A stretch of DNA of 64,000 nucleotides from positions 2,108,001 through 2,172,000 of the forward strand of contig NZ_CP036537.1 in assembly GCF_021184025.1 (NCBI RefSeq), in the 5' to 3' direction. A program made the translations under genes and the position numbers. The notes below the pieces were generated by a model. The model did no database searches and had not been told where the DNA came from. It saw only the letters and a program-made list of their open reading frames with translations. Source of the DNA: Rhodopseudomonas boonkerdii. Its GTDB lineage: Bacteria > Pseudomonadota > Alphaproteobacteria > Rhizobiales > Xanthobacteraceae. Positions 30,262 to 38,877 of this stretch are shown one piece after another; position 1 is the first letter of the stretch, and every line of letters begins with the position of its first letter.

Positions 30262-31857
30262 ATGAGAGCTGAGGGCAGGCAGACGGCGCGGCGCATCCTG
30301 TGCGTCTTTCCGCGATATACTTCTTCATTCGGCACGTTCGAGTATTCATATCCCCTGACCGATGGCGTTCAGGCCTTCATGCCTCCCCAGGGGCTTCTCC
30401 TGATCGCGGCCTATATGCCGGAGAACTGGGAGGTTCGTTTCGTCGACGAAAACATCCAGACCGCCACGCCCAACGATTTTCTCTGGGCCGAGGCGGTGCT
30501 GGTCAGCGGCATGCACATCCAGCGCGCGCAGATGAACGACATCTGCCATCGCGCACATGCCTATGATCTCCCCGTCGCCATCGGCGGCCCGTCGGTGTCG
30601 TCCTGCCCCGATTACTACCCGGCCTTCGATTATCTTCATCTCGGCGAACTCGGCGATGCGACCGACCGGCTGATCGATATCCTGGAGAAAGATACAAAGC
30701 GTCCGCCGCGTCAGATCGTGCTGAAGACCGCCGACCGGCTCGACATGCATGACTTCCCGATTCCGGCCTATGAGCTGGCAGATATCCCGCGCTATTTTCT
30801 CGGCAGCATCCAGTACTCGTCCGGCTGTCCGTATCAGTGCGAATTCTGCGACATTCCCGGCCTCTATGGCCGTAATCCGCGCATCAAGACGCCGCAGCAG
30901 ATCACCGCCGAGCTCGACAAGCTGCTGGCCTGCGGCATCAATGGCTCCGTCTATTTCGTCGATGACAATTTCATCGGCAATCGCAAGGCTGCTCTCGATC
31001 TCCTGCCGCATCTCGTCGAGTGGCAGAAGAAGACAGGCTATGTACTGCGGTTGTCCTGCGAGGCGACGCTCAACATCGCCAAGCGGCCGGAGATCCTCGC
31101 GCTGATGCGCGATGCCTGGTTCGGCACGATCTTCTGCGGCATCGAGACCCCGGATCCAGCGGCGCTGAAGGCGATGAAGAAGGATCACAACATGATGGTC
31201 CCCATCATGGAGGCGATCCACACGCTGAACAGCTTTGGCATGGAGGTGGTGTCCGGCATCATTCTCGGCCTCGACACCGACAAGCCGGAGACCGGCGAAC
31301 ATCTGCTCGAATTCGTCGAGACCTCGCAAATCCCGCTGCTGACCATCAATCTGCTGCAGGCGTTGCCGCAGACCCCGCTCTGGGACCGCCTGAAGAAGGA
31401 AGGTCGCCTGATCGAGGACGAAGGCCGCGATTCCAACGTGGATTTCCTGCTGCCCTATGACGACGTGGTGCGCAGCTGGCGCCGCGCCATGGGATCGGCC
31501 TATGTGCCCGAGAAGCTGCTGCAGCGCTTCGAGTACCAGATCACGAACACCTATCCGCACCGCATCAAGCCGCCGGCTGGCGCCATGCTGACGGCGAAGA
31601 ACATCCGCCTGGGTCTTGTGATGCTGCGAAATATTTTCTGGAAGGTCGGCGTACTCGGCGACTACAAGCGCGCGTTCTGGAAATTCGCCGTCCGGCGTCT
31701 GGCCCGCGGCGAGATCGAATATCTGATCTCGTCCATCATGGTCGCGCATCACCTCATCAACTTCGCCCGCGACGCCTCCGGCGGCGTGACCAACGCATCC
31801 TATTACTCGATGAAACTGCAGGATGCAGCGGCCGCGCCTGCGGTGCCGGCGGAGTAG
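30262..31857 (+). CDS. hpnP: B12-binding radical SAM protein, probable hopanoid C-2 methylase HpnP
   Basis: A 531-residue radical SAM enzyme with an N-terminal B12-binding domain (about residues 10-150; GLLLIAAYMPENWEVRFVDENI), a CxxxCxxC cluster motif in SSGCPYQCEFCDIPG near residues 190-205, and a C-terminal extension of about 200 residues. The whole sequence resembles HpnP, which adds a methyl group to C-2 of the hopanoid A ring. The related HpnJ is shorter and contracts a ribose ring. Calling it HpnP is supported by the EcfG-type promoter upstream and by the hopanoid genes starting 5 kb downstream. GAGG lies seven bases before the ATG. It sits between eutB and eutC. Other DUF4070-type methylases are not fully excluded. 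Confidence 0.8.
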   Translation: MRAEGRQTARRILCVFPRYTSSFGTFEYSYPLTDGVQAFMPPQGLLLIAAYMPENWEVRFVDENIQTATPNDFLWAEAVLVSGMHIQRAQMNDICHRAHAYDLPVAIGGPSVSSCPDYYPAFDYLHLGELGDATDRLIDILEKDTKRPPRQIVLKTADRLDMHDFPIPAYELADIPRYFLGSIQYSSGCPYQCEFCDIPGLYGRNPRIKTPQQITAELDKLLACGINGSVYFVDDNFIGNRKAALDLLPHLVEWQKKTGYVLRLSCEATLNIAKRPEILALMRDAWFGTIFCGIETPDPAALKAMKKDHNMMVPIMEAIHTLNSFGMEVVSGIILGLDTDKPETGEHLLEFVETSQIPLLTINLLQALPQTPLWDRLKKEGRLIEDEGRDSNVDFLLPYDDVVRSWRRAMGSAYVPEKLLQRFEYQITNTYPHRIKPPAGAMLTAKNIRLGLVMLRNIFWKVGVLGDYKRAFWKFAVRRLARGEIEYLISSIMVAHHLINFARDASGGVTNASYYSMKLQDAAAAPAVPAE

Positions 31858-31946
31858 TGCTCCTCCTTCATTCTGAGAGCCTGACCGGAAATGTGGCCCG
31901 TAATTGGCGCTGCTGGCCGCCCAGGCGGAACGCAACAGCTCTGTCT

Positions 31947-32053
31947 CTCATGGTGAGGAGGCGCGCAGCGCCGTCTCGAACCATGAGATGGCTTGGCTCG
32001 GAACCTTTTCGGCCATCCTTCGAGACGCCGCTGCGCGGCTCCTCAGGATGAGG
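31947..32053 (+). repeat. Dispersed repeat, family B, copy 1
   Basis: About 107 bases from ctcatggtgaggagg to cctcaggatgag, with internal inverted symmetry around ccttcgagacgccg. It is closely similar to copy 3 at 42894-43006 and occurs inverted as copy 2 at 32143-32240. Confidence 0.85.
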
Positions 32054-32142
32054 GGTGGAGAATCTAGATTCTGAGCTGAACGGGCATTGTTCCGAGCAAA
32101 AGCAGTCGAAAACCACCTCGACCGCTTTTTGAGTCAGACACG

Positions 32143-32240
32143 GAGGAACCGCGCCGCGGCGTCTCGTATGATAGCCGCAGACGCAGGAGGCCAAGCCATC
32201 TCACGGTTCGAGACGGCGCGTTGCGCCTCCTCACCATGAG
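32143..32240 (-). repeat. Dispersed repeat, family B, copy 2 (inverted)
   Basis: The reverse complement of family B copy 1, more diverged at its left end (gaggaaccgcgccgcggcg). Its right end, cctcctcaccatgag, is the complement of the start of copies 1 and 3. It lies 90 bases after copy 1. Confidence 0.8.
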
Positions 32241-32277
32241 GGTGGAGTTTCTTGGCGGGGTTGGGCAAAGTGCCTTC

Positions 32278-33054
32278 ATGATCGAACGCGACACGCCAAT
32301 AGCGGGCCCTTCAACTCCGTCGCTTGCCGATTTGCGACGGCTGACGCCAGCGCGTGTCGGCCTTGGCCGCGCGGGCGCAAGCCTCACGACGCCGGCGCTG
32401 CTTGATTTTACTCTCGACCATGCACGTGCCCGCGATGCCGTGCATGCGCCGTTCGCGGCTGCCGTCATGGCTACAGCTCTCGCCGACCGAGGTTGGCGGG
32501 CGCTGACCGTATCGAGCCTTGTGGCCGACCGCGCGGATTACCTGAAGCGTCCCGATCTCGGCCGCAAGCTCGCCCCCGAATCGCGCGCCTTGCTCGACGA
32601 GCGAAATGGTGACGGCTGCGACGTTGCGCTTGTGATTGCGGACGGGCTTTCGCCGGCGGCGGTCAATGCGCACGGGATCGGCCTGGTCACGGTGTTGCTG
32701 CCGAAGCTCGAGGGTCTGTCCCTCGGGCCGATGGTCGTTGCCAGTGGTGCGCGCGTGGCCCTCGGCGACGAGATTGGCGCGCTGCTTAATGCGCGCATGA
32801 CCGTCATGCTGATCGGCGAGCGGCCTGGGCTATCCGCGCCACAGAGTCTCGGTGCCTATATCACTGTCGCGCCCCGGCCGGGCCGGAGCGATGCCGAACG
32901 CAATTGTGTCTCCAATATCCAGTCCGCAGGACTGAGCTTCGACGAGGCTGCGATCAAGATTGCGTGGCTGGCTCGCGAGGGCCTGCGACGTGGCGTCACC
33001 GGTATCGCTTTGAAGGAAGAAAGCGGAATGCATCTGGCCGCACCGGCAGGTTGA
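32278..33054 (+). CDS. eutC: Ethanolamine ammonia-lyase small subunit
   Basis: A 258-residue light chain of ethanolamine ammonia-lyase. The start ATG 32278 gives the usual family length; a TTG upstream at 32221 lies inside a repeat and would add 19 residues of no family similarity. Characteristic segments are [41 protein letters not shown] and [26 protein letters not shown] sequence, followed by [11 protein letters not shown] and the Cys-containing [22 protein letters not shown]. It is separated from eutB by hpnP and the inverted repeat pair. If it is transcribed from a separate promoter, none is recognised, so it may be read through from the hpnP promoter. Confidence 0.94.
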   Translation: MIERDTPIAGPSTPSLADLRRLTPARVGLGRAGASLTTPALLDFTLDHARARDAVHAPFAAAVMATALADRGWRALTVSSLVADRADYLKRPDLGRKLAPESRALLDERNGDGCDVALVIADGLSPAAVNAHGIGLVTVLLPKLEGLSLGPMVVASGARVALGDEIGALLNARMTVMLIGERPGLSAPQSLGAYITVAPRPGRSDAERNCVSNIQSAGLSFDEAAIKIAWLAREGLRRGVTGIALKEESGMHLAAPAG

Positions 33055-33171
33055 CGCACTCCACACCGTAATTTGTTGTCCCGGTGATTGCCCTGCACCA
33101 GCGTCGCCTTGCGAAAAGTCACACAGAACTGCTACACCCGGCCGGCGAATTTACCACGTAATTTCAAAGGC

Positions 33172-33222
33172 TAGAGCACGATCCTGAAAAGTGGTCACCG
33201 GTTTTCGGGGAAGATCGTGCTT
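33172..33222. repeat. Short palindromic repeat of the rhizobial tagagcatgatc type
   Basis: A 51-base imperfect palindrome with arms gagcacgatc and gatcgtgct around aaaagtggtcaccggttttcg. Similar elements are widespread between genes of Rhizobiales. Only one copy was seen here, before the MMPL transporter. Confidence 0.7.
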
Positions 33223-33251
33223 AATCGAGATAAACGTTTACAGGACACGGC

Positions 33252-35621
33252 ATGGACCAGATGAGCTCCCACGACGCCGACATCAAGAAACTGGGGCGTG
33301 GTCCATCCAGCATCGCCTTCGGCCTTGAGCGCATGGGCCTAATCGCCGTTCGTGCCCCTGTGCTCTCCTGCATCATTCTGCTGGCGCTGGTGATCGGCGC
33401 CGTGTTCGGCATCCAGCGCATCAAGATCGACGATTCGCTGAGCCAGCTGTTCCGCTCCGACAGCAAGGAATACAAACAGTATGAGGAAGTGACGAAGCGT
33501 TTCCCCTCGACCGAATTCGATGTGCTCGTGGTGCTCGAAGGCAAGACGCTGCTCGCCCGCGACAATCTGGAAAAGATGCGCGACCTCGTTACCGATCTGC
33601 AACTGGTCGATGGCGTACGCGGCCTGATCTCGATCTTCTCGGCACGGCAGACGCCAGCGCCGGGTAAATTGCCGGCGGCGCTGTTTCCCAGCGAATTGCC
33701 GGAAGGCGCGGCCTATGACCAGTTCATCGAGACGGTGAAGCAGAACGAGTTGATCCGCGGCAAGCTGCTGTCGGAAGACGGCACTCTCGCGCTCGTGGTG
33801 CTGTCGCTCGATCCAGAAGTCGTGAGCAACAACAAGCTGTCCGGCGTCATCGCAAATATCCGCAAGACCATGAATGAAGATCTGGCGGATAGCGGCCTGA
33901 CCAAGGAATTGTCCGGCGTGCCGGTGATGCAGCTCGAAATCCGCAATGCGGTCGAGCGCGACGGCCTGATGTATAATGTCATCGGCATTCTCGCCGGCTG
34001 CATCATCGCCATCATCTTCTTCCGCAAGATCTCTTTCATGATCGTGGCGGCGTTTCCGCCGCTGCTGGCGATCCTGCTGGCGCTGGGTGCGCTCGGTTGG
34101 GCCGGCTTCAGCCTCAACATGTTCCTCAATGTGATGACGCCGCTGATCATGGTGATCAGTTTTGCCGACTCCATGCAACTGACCTTCGCCGCGCGTGACC
34201 GCCTGATCGCCGGTGAGGACAAATACTCGGCCTTCACCAACGCGGTGCGCGTTGTCGGTCCGGCCTGCGTGTTGACCCATGGCACCGCAGGCATTTCGTT
34301 CCTCGCTCTGCAGTTCTCGGACTCCGATCTGATCCGCGCTTTCGGTGAGGCGGGTCTGACCGCCACCATCATCGCGCTGGTCGCGGTGCTGTCGCTGGTG
34401 CCGGTGTTCGGCGTGCTGCTGGTGCGCAACGAAAAGATCTTCGCGCAGAAGTTCCAGGCAGCCGATGCGGGCGTGCAGGCGCTGCGCGCTTTCTGTTACT
34501 GGATTGCGGTGCGCATGGTCGGGCGTCCCGGCCTGTTCAGCCTGATTTCACTGCTGGTCGTGGTCGGCCTCGGCACCGTCTATGCCAGTCTCGAGCCACG
34601 CTATCGTCTGGCTGATCAGGTGCCGGACAAGGAACAGGCGGTGGCGGCCAGCGGCCGTCTCGACGCCAAGCTTACCGGCGCCAATCCCATCGACGTGCTG
34701 ATCGAATTCCCGAAGGGACAGGACTTGTATTCGCCTGAAACGCTCAAGACCATCGCCGATGTCCATGCGATGGTCGAGAAGACATCCGGTGTCGGCAATG
34801 TCTGGTCGCTGGAAACGCTGCGCCGCTGGCTGGCGGAGAAGGCGGGCTCGACCGATGTCGCAACGCTGAAGGAATATGTCGACGTTATTCCCGAGCATCT
34901 CGTGCGCCGCTTCATCTCGGCCGACAAGACCGCGGTCGTGGTGTCAGGCCGCGTGCCCGACAGTGACGCCAGTCAGATCCTGCCGGTGGTGGACAAACTC
35001 GATACGGCGCTGAACACCGTCCGCAGCGCGCATCCCGGCTATGAGATTGCGGTGACGGGCCTCTCTGCGATCGCGGCGCGCAACAGCGCCAGCATGATCG
35101 AAAAGCTCAATCACGGCTTGACCATCGAGTTCGGTCTGGTCGCGGTCTTCATCGGTCTGGCCTTCCGCTCCTGGGTGGTGATGCTGGCCTGCATCCTGCC
35201 GGGCATCTTTCCGGTGGTGTTGTCGGGATTCGTGTTGTGGCTGCTCGGGGAGGGGCTGCAATTCGCCAGCGTCGTCGCGCTCACGGTCTCCTTCGGTCTC
35301 GGCTTGTCCGCGACCATCCACTTTCTCAACCGTCTGCGGCTTGAAGATACGCCAGGCACCGATCCGGCCGTCGCTGTCGAGCGCGCGACCGTGCTGGTCG
35401 GCCCGGCGCTCATTCTCACGACGGTGGTGCTGGCCTGCGGCCTCGTGGTGACGGTGTTTTCGGATTTGCCATCGCTACGGCTGTTCGGCTGGCTTAGCGC
35501 CTTCTCGATGGTGGCTGCGCTGGTCGCCGACCTCTTCATCCTGCGTCCGACATCGATGTGGCTGATCCAGATGCAGCAGAAGCTGACGGGCAAATCGACG
35601 TTGGCGAAGGGGATGGAATGA
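33252..35621 (+). CDS. MMPL/RND-family transporter near hpnP
   Basis: A 789-residue RND-type lipid or hydrophobe exporter. It has an N-terminal helix (about residues 34-55), a periplasmic domain of about 160 residues, a sterol-sensing-like bundle of six helices (about 235-430), another periplasmic domain (about 450-620), and a second bundle. The transport motifs SFADSMQLTFAARDRL and SFGLGLSATIHFLNRLRL occupy equivalent places in the two halves. It resembles HpnN in plan but is a distinct protein, 73 residues shorter than the HpnN-like gene at 45650. Its position between eutC and hpnC makes a second hopanoid or membrane-lipid transporter plausible. The ATG is preceded by AGGACA. Confidence 0.82.
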   Translation: MDQMSSHDADIKKLGRGPSSIAFGLERMGLIAVRAPVLSCIILLALVIGAVFGIQRIKIDDSLSQLFRSDSKEYKQYEEVTKRFPSTEFDVLVVLEGKTLLARDNLEKMRDLVTDLQLVDGVRGLISIFSARQTPAPGKLPAALFPSELPEGAAYDQFIETVKQNELIRGKLLSEDGTLALVVLSLDPEVVSNNKLSGVIANIRKTMNEDLADSGLTKELSGVPVMQLEIRNAVERDGLMYNVIGILAGCIIAIIFFRKISFMIVAAFPPLLAILLALGALGWAGFSLNMFLNVMTPLIMVISFADSMQLTFAARDRLIAGEDKYSAFTNAVRVVGPACVLTHGTAGISFLALQFSDSDLIRAFGEAGLTATIIALVAVLSLVPVFGVLLVRNEKIFAQKFQAADAGVQALRAFCYWIAVRMVGRPGLFSLISLLVVVGLGTVYASLEPRYRLADQVPDKEQAVAASGRLDAKLTGANPIDVLIEFPKGQDLYSPETLKTIADVHAMVEKTSGVGNVWSLETLRRWLAEKAGSTDVATLKEYVDVIPEHLVRRFISADKTAVVVSGRVPDSDASQILPVVDKLDTALNTVRSAHPGYEIAVTGLSAIAARNSASMIEKLNHGLTIEFGLVAVFIGLAFRSWVVMLACILPGIFPVVLSGFVLWLLGEGLQFASVVALTVSFGLGLSATIHFLNRLRLEDTPGTDPAVAVERATVLVGPALILTTVVLACGLVVTVFSDLPSLRLFGWLSAFSMVAALVADLFILRPTSMWLIQMQQKLTGKSTLAKGME

Positions 35622-35645
35622 GCGTGCGCTGACGCCACCTATCGT

Positions 35646-35664
35646 CGCCCGGCTTGACCGGGCG
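35646..35664. repeat. Short inverted repeat after the MMPL transporter
   Basis: The arms cgcccgg and ccgggcg flank a five-base loop; this is a short palindrome typical of intergenic repeats in this group. Another palindrome follows at 35711. Confidence 0.6.
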
Positions 35665-35710
35665 GTCCAGCAGACATCGGCCTTTGAGAACGTGTCCGGA
35701 GTCGGTGTGT

Positions 35711-35744
35711 GCTGTCATCACCCGCTTTCGCGGGTGATGACAGC
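35711..35744. terminator. Perfect 15-bp inverted repeat, possible bidirectional terminator
   Basis: gctgtcatcacccgc pairs exactly with gcgggtgatgacagc around a four-base loop. It lies between the convergent MMPL gene and the 166-residue secreted protein. No long T-run follows, so it could also be a dispersed palindrome rather than a terminator. Confidence 0.55.
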
Positions 35745-35754
35745 AAGCGTGAGT

Positions 35755-36255
35755 TTAACCCCTGGTCATGCTGATGCTGACGCCGCGAATCTCGCCCTTC
35801 GACGAGATCGAGACGTTCTGCTTGTTGCCTCTGGTCGTCAGCGTGATGTTCGCCGCGAAACCCGCGGCTTCGACGAAGACCTCGATCTGGCCGCCGCCGG
35901 CTTTTCCATTCAGATTGCCATAGACGTTGCGGCTGGCTTCGCTCCAGCTGCCGGACACGTTGTTGCCCGAGCTGATGACATTGCTCGAAAGATCGAATTT
36001 ATAGCTGTCGCTGGCGCAGCGCAGGCTCTGTTCGAGCGCCGTGCCGCTGCTGCCCACCTTGTAGGTCGCACGGCAACGAATCTTCTCGGACGAGCCGTCC
36101 GAAAGGGTGACGGTGCCGTTGCCGCTCCAGCTGCCGTCGAAGCCTGCAAAGGGAGCGGACTGGGCGTAGCTCGCCGAGACCGACAGTATCAGAAGCGCGC
36201 CGGCGCCGGCGGCCTTGAGGGCATGGCCGAGCAGGCCGGCAGAATGAATCGTCAT
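35755..36255 (-). CDS. Hypothetical periplasmic protein
   Basis: A 166-residue protein of unknown function. The first 31 residues are a signal peptide (hydrophobic core ALKAAGAGALLILSVSAS, cut near SYAQ). The mature part is a beta-rich domain with regularly spaced Gly, Ser and Tyr: DGSWSGNGTVTLSDGSSEKIRCRATY, SCASDSYKFDLSS-like sequence, VSGSWSEASRNVYG and a C-terminal KGEIRGVSISMTR. Two cysteines (in IRCRA and LRCAS) may form a disulfide. The shape suggests an eight-stranded lipocalin-like barrel, but that is inference. Such proteins are common in Bradyrhizobium genomes. It is convergent with the MMPL transporter. Confidence 0.72.
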   Translation of the reverse strand: MTIHSAGLLGHALKAAGAGALLILSVSASYAQSAPFAGFDGSWSGNGTVTLSDGSSEKIRCRATYKVGSSGTALEQSLRCASDSYKFDLSSNVISSGNNVSGSWSEASRNVYGNLNGKAGGGQIEVFVEAAGFAANITLTTRGNKQNVSISSKGEIRGVSISMTRG

Positions 36256-36698
36256 GTTGGTATCCCCGAAAAGATTGGCACCGCGCCGGCAATATGGTGC
36301 CGCGACGCTTCGGACGTGAGTGTTGCAGCGGTTGGGACAGGTTCAATCGGCCATGAGGAGCGATCACGAAACCGTATGGACATCCGTCTCGGTTCCGCGT
36401 GGGGCCCCCGAAGCATTGTCGATTGAGCATTGGCAGGTTCCAGTCTTGGTCGCGATGGCTGGCGCCGGGCTGATCGGTCGGGCTGGAGCAGGTCCCCGTC
36501 GGTGAGCGCGGGACCGGCAGGCACCCTGCGGTCGCATTTTGCGGGTTAGTGCGTTTGCGGCCTGTGTCTCCCATGCATCCCTCGCGATGAATGTGCGCGG
36601 AGGGCCGCTGTTCGGGATCGGTCGACAGGTGCGATTGTTACGGTTTGTGCTATGGAGCCCTTCGGGCTGACTCTCGCTTGCTGAATTGAAGGACGACA
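36256..36698. other. Gene-free interval of 443 bases
   Basis: Contains the divergent promoters of the 166-residue secreted protein (-) and the 80-residue Cys-rich protein (+). Several short open frames overlap here without a ribosome site or family resemblance. No repeat or recognisable operator was seen. Confidence 0.55.
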
Positions 36699-36941
36699 AT
36701 GCGTAAAATTCTCCTGGCCTTGACCGTGATCGCCGCATCTGCCTCGACCGGCGCATTGGCCCAGCAGACCCAAGGCCGCAGCGGCACCGAAGCTGAGCAA
36801 AAGGCCTGCACCCGCGACGTGCAGAAGCTTTGCCGCAACGTCATGGATCAGGGCGATCTGGTGATTCTGTCCTGCCTCAAGGAAAATCGTCCCAAGATCA
36901 GCAAGGCCTGCAACGACGTGCTGGTCAGCCACGGCCAGTAA
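36699..36941 (+). CDS. Small secreted Cys-rich protein
   Basis: An 80-residue protein with a signal peptide (MRKILLALTVIAASASTGALAQ) and a mature part of about 58 residues with four cysteines, in KACTRDVQKLC, LSCLKENRPK and KACNDVL. The pattern matches a single cysteine-rich repeat unit of the type found in small secreted alphaproteobacterial proteins. Four cysteines would give two disulfides. The ribosome site GAAGGA precedes the ATG by eight bases. The gene lies 218 bases before hpnC on the same strand, so cotranscription with the hopanoid operon is possible. Function is unknown. Confidence 0.75.
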   Translation: MRKILLALTVIAASASTGALAQQTQGRSGTEAEQKACTRDVQKLCRNVMDQGDLVILSCLKENRPKISKACNDVLVSHGQ

Positions 36942-37159
36942 GGGTTCCATCTCCCGATTATCCGGGCTCACGGCGCCTGCCGCGAGCCCGCCGGCAGCTG
37001 TTCCGGCCTGGCATGCGCTGCGGCCGAGGGTGGCATATTGGCATTGGTTTCGCTGGCCGATTTGGCCTATATGAGGGCGCAGACGGCTCGTCGGCCGGTA
37101 TTTTTGAACCGCGACAGCGTCCACTTCACCCCAGTTTTCATTGAACGAAGCCGAGATTG

Positions 37160-38038
37160 ATGACCCCTGCGAGCGAGCTGCGATCCGGCAAGACCGATCG
37201 TGACGAGAACTTCCCGGTCGCGTCGAGGATCATCCATTCGCGCCACCGGGCGCTGATTCTGGCGTTCTATAATTTCGTCCGGACCGCCGACGATATTGCC
37301 GATCATGCGCTGCTCGATGCCTCGACCAAGCTCGCGATGCTGGACGAGCTGGAGACGGGGCTGCTCGGCAAGCACGATGAGCAGGCCGAAGCGAATACGC
37401 TACGCGCTGCCTTCGCCGAGCGCGGCATGCCGCCGCGCCATGCGCTCGATCTACTCACCGCCTTCCGGATGGACGTGACCAAGCTGCGCTATGCCGATTG
37501 GGACGAACTGATCCATTACTGCTCGTTCTCGGCGATGCCGGTCGGTCGTTTCATGCTCGAGGTGCATGGCGAGGACAAGGCCACCTGGCCGGCTTCGGAT
37601 GCCATCTGTGCGGCGCTGCAGATCAACAACCATCTGCAGGATTGTGCCAAGGATTATCGCGATCTCGATCGCGTCTACCTGCCGCAGGATATCATGCAGC
37701 GCCATGACGTCGGCGTCGAAGCGCTCGACAAGCCAAAGTCGTCGCTGGCGCTGCTCGCATGCCTGCGCGAGATCGTGTCTCGCAACGAGGCCTTGCTGCG
37801 CGAGGGCGACAGTCTGACGGTGCACATGGCGGACACGCGGTTTGCCTGCAACATCGCCGTCATCGAGAAATTCGCTTGGGAAATCTCGAAGCTGCTGCGG
37901 GTGCGCGATCCGCTGAGCGAGAAGGTGCATCTCTCCAAGGGCAGCATGGCCGGTCATGCGCTCGCGGCCATCGCGGGGTGCCTGTGGCGCCGCGCGACCA
38001 CATCCGTTCCGCTCTCGCGTCCGGCGGCGGGCAAATGA
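37160..38038 (+). CDS. hpnC: Hydroxysqualene synthase HpnC
   Basis: A 292-residue squalene/phytoene-synthase-fold enzyme, first gene of the core hopanoid operon. With HpnD and HpnE it replaces squalene synthase: HpnD makes presqualene diphosphate, HpnC converts it to hydroxysqualene, and HpnE reduces that to squalene. The first Asp-rich motif is RTADDIADHALL and the second LQDCAKDYRDLDRVYLP. ATG 37160 is preferred over the TTG immediately before it. The stop overlaps the hpnD start in an ATGA. HpnC rather than HpnD is chosen from gene order and from the motif context, where HpnD has FCRQVDDIADS and ILRDIDEDA. Confidence 0.93.
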   Translation: MTPASELRSGKTDRDENFPVASRIIHSRHRALILAFYNFVRTADDIADHALLDASTKLAMLDELETGLLGKHDEQAEANTLRAAFAERGMPPRHALDLLTAFRMDVTKLRYADWDELIHYCSFSAMPVGRFMLEVHGEDKATWPASDAICAALQINNHLQDCAKDYRDLDRVYLPQDIMQRHDVGVEALDKPKSSLALLACLREIVSRNEALLREGDSLTVHMADTRFACNIAVIEKFAWEISKLLRVRDPLSEKVHLSKGSMAGHALAAIAGCLWRRATTSVPLSRPAAGK

Positions 38039-38877
38039 ACCAGATGAATACCCAGACCGAGACCAGCGAAGCCCAGGGCGTCGCCGCGGGCAGCTCATTC
38101 TACGCGGCGATGCGTATCCTGCCGCGCGAGCAGCGCGACGCCATGTTTCAGATCTACAGCTTTTGCCGTCAGGTCGACGACATCGCGGACTCGCATGAGC
38201 CGCGCGAGCTGCGGCTCAGCCAGATGCAGCAGTGGCGCGAGGACATCGAAGCGCTTTATGCCGGCAACCCGCCGCCGCGCGTGCGCGACTATGTCGAGCC
38301 GATCAAGCGTTTCGGCATGCTCAAGGAAGACTATCTCGCCGTCATCGACGGGATGGAGATGGATATCCCCGCCGACATCCGTGCGCCGGATGAGGCAACC
38401 TTCGATCTCTATTGTGATCGCGTGGCGAGCGCGGTGGGCCGGCTGTCGGTGAAGGTGTTCGGCATGCCCGATGAGGACGGCGTGCTGCTCGCCCATCATC
38501 TCGGCCGCGCGCTGCAGATCACCAATATCCTGCGCGATATCGATGAAGATGCCGCGCTCGGTCGTCTCTATCTGCCGCGCGAACTGCTCTATCATGCCGG
38601 CATCACCTCCAGCGACCCGCAGGTGGTGATCAAGGAGAAGGCGCTTCCGAAGGTGGCTGCACCTCTCGTGCGCCGGGCTCAGGAGCATTTCAAGAAGTCT
38701 GACGAGATCATGGCCCGTAACAGGCGCCGCGCCGTGCGTGCGCCGCGGATCATGTCGAAATACTATCACGCCATCCTGGAATTGCTGGTGAAACGCGGCT
38801 TCGCTCTGCCGCGCGATCCCGTTCGTCTCGGCAAGGCCTCCAAGATAGCGATCCTGCTGCGATACGCGATCATCTGA
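38035..38877 (+). CDS. hpnD: Presqualene diphosphate synthase HpnD
   Basis: A 280-residue enzyme that condenses two farnesyl diphosphate molecules to presqualene diphosphate. The Mg-binding motifs are YSFCRQVDDIADS (about residues 42-54) and ITNILRDIDEDAALGRLYLPRE (about 162-183). The start is the ATG overlapping the hpnC stop; the open frame extends further upstream within hpnC but that is a shadow. The stop overlaps the hpnE start (TGATG), showing tight coupling of the three squalene genes. Confidence 0.95.
   Translation: MNQMNTQTETSEAQGVAAGSSFYAAMRILPREQRDAMFQIYSFCRQVDDIADSHEPRELRLSQMQQWREDIEALYAGNPPPRVRDYVEPIKRFGMLKEDYLAVIDGMEMDIPADIRAPDEATFDLYCDRVASAVGRLSVKVFGMPDEDGVLLAHHLGRALQITNILRDIDEDAALGRLYLPRELLYHAGITSSDPQVVIKEKALPKVAAPLVRRAQEHFKKSDEIMARNRRRAVRAPRIMSKYYHAILELLVKRGFALPRDPVRLGKASKIAILLRYAII

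Larger units (their letters stand above)
31858..32277. other. 420-base gene-free interval between hpnP and eutC
   Basis: Contains two copies of the family B repeat in opposite orientation (31947-32053 and 32143-32240), so the whole interval can fold back on itself. The open frame preceding eutC extends into the second copy from a TTG, but the real eutC start is taken at ATG 32278. Confidence 0.75.

Noticed and set aside
30262..31857. Calling the radical SAM gene HpnJ
   Set aside because: HpnJ is shorter and normally sits with hpnI and hpnK; the upstream EcfG-type promoter and overall sequence fit HpnP better.
30346..31935. 529-codon open frame on the minus strand
   Set aside because: Antisense to the radical SAM gene; no ribosome site and no recognisable motif.
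28647..33054. Possible ethanolamine-utilisation microcompartment operon
   Set aside because: Only eutB and eutC are present; no shell, aldehyde dehydrogenase or reactivase genes lie nearby.
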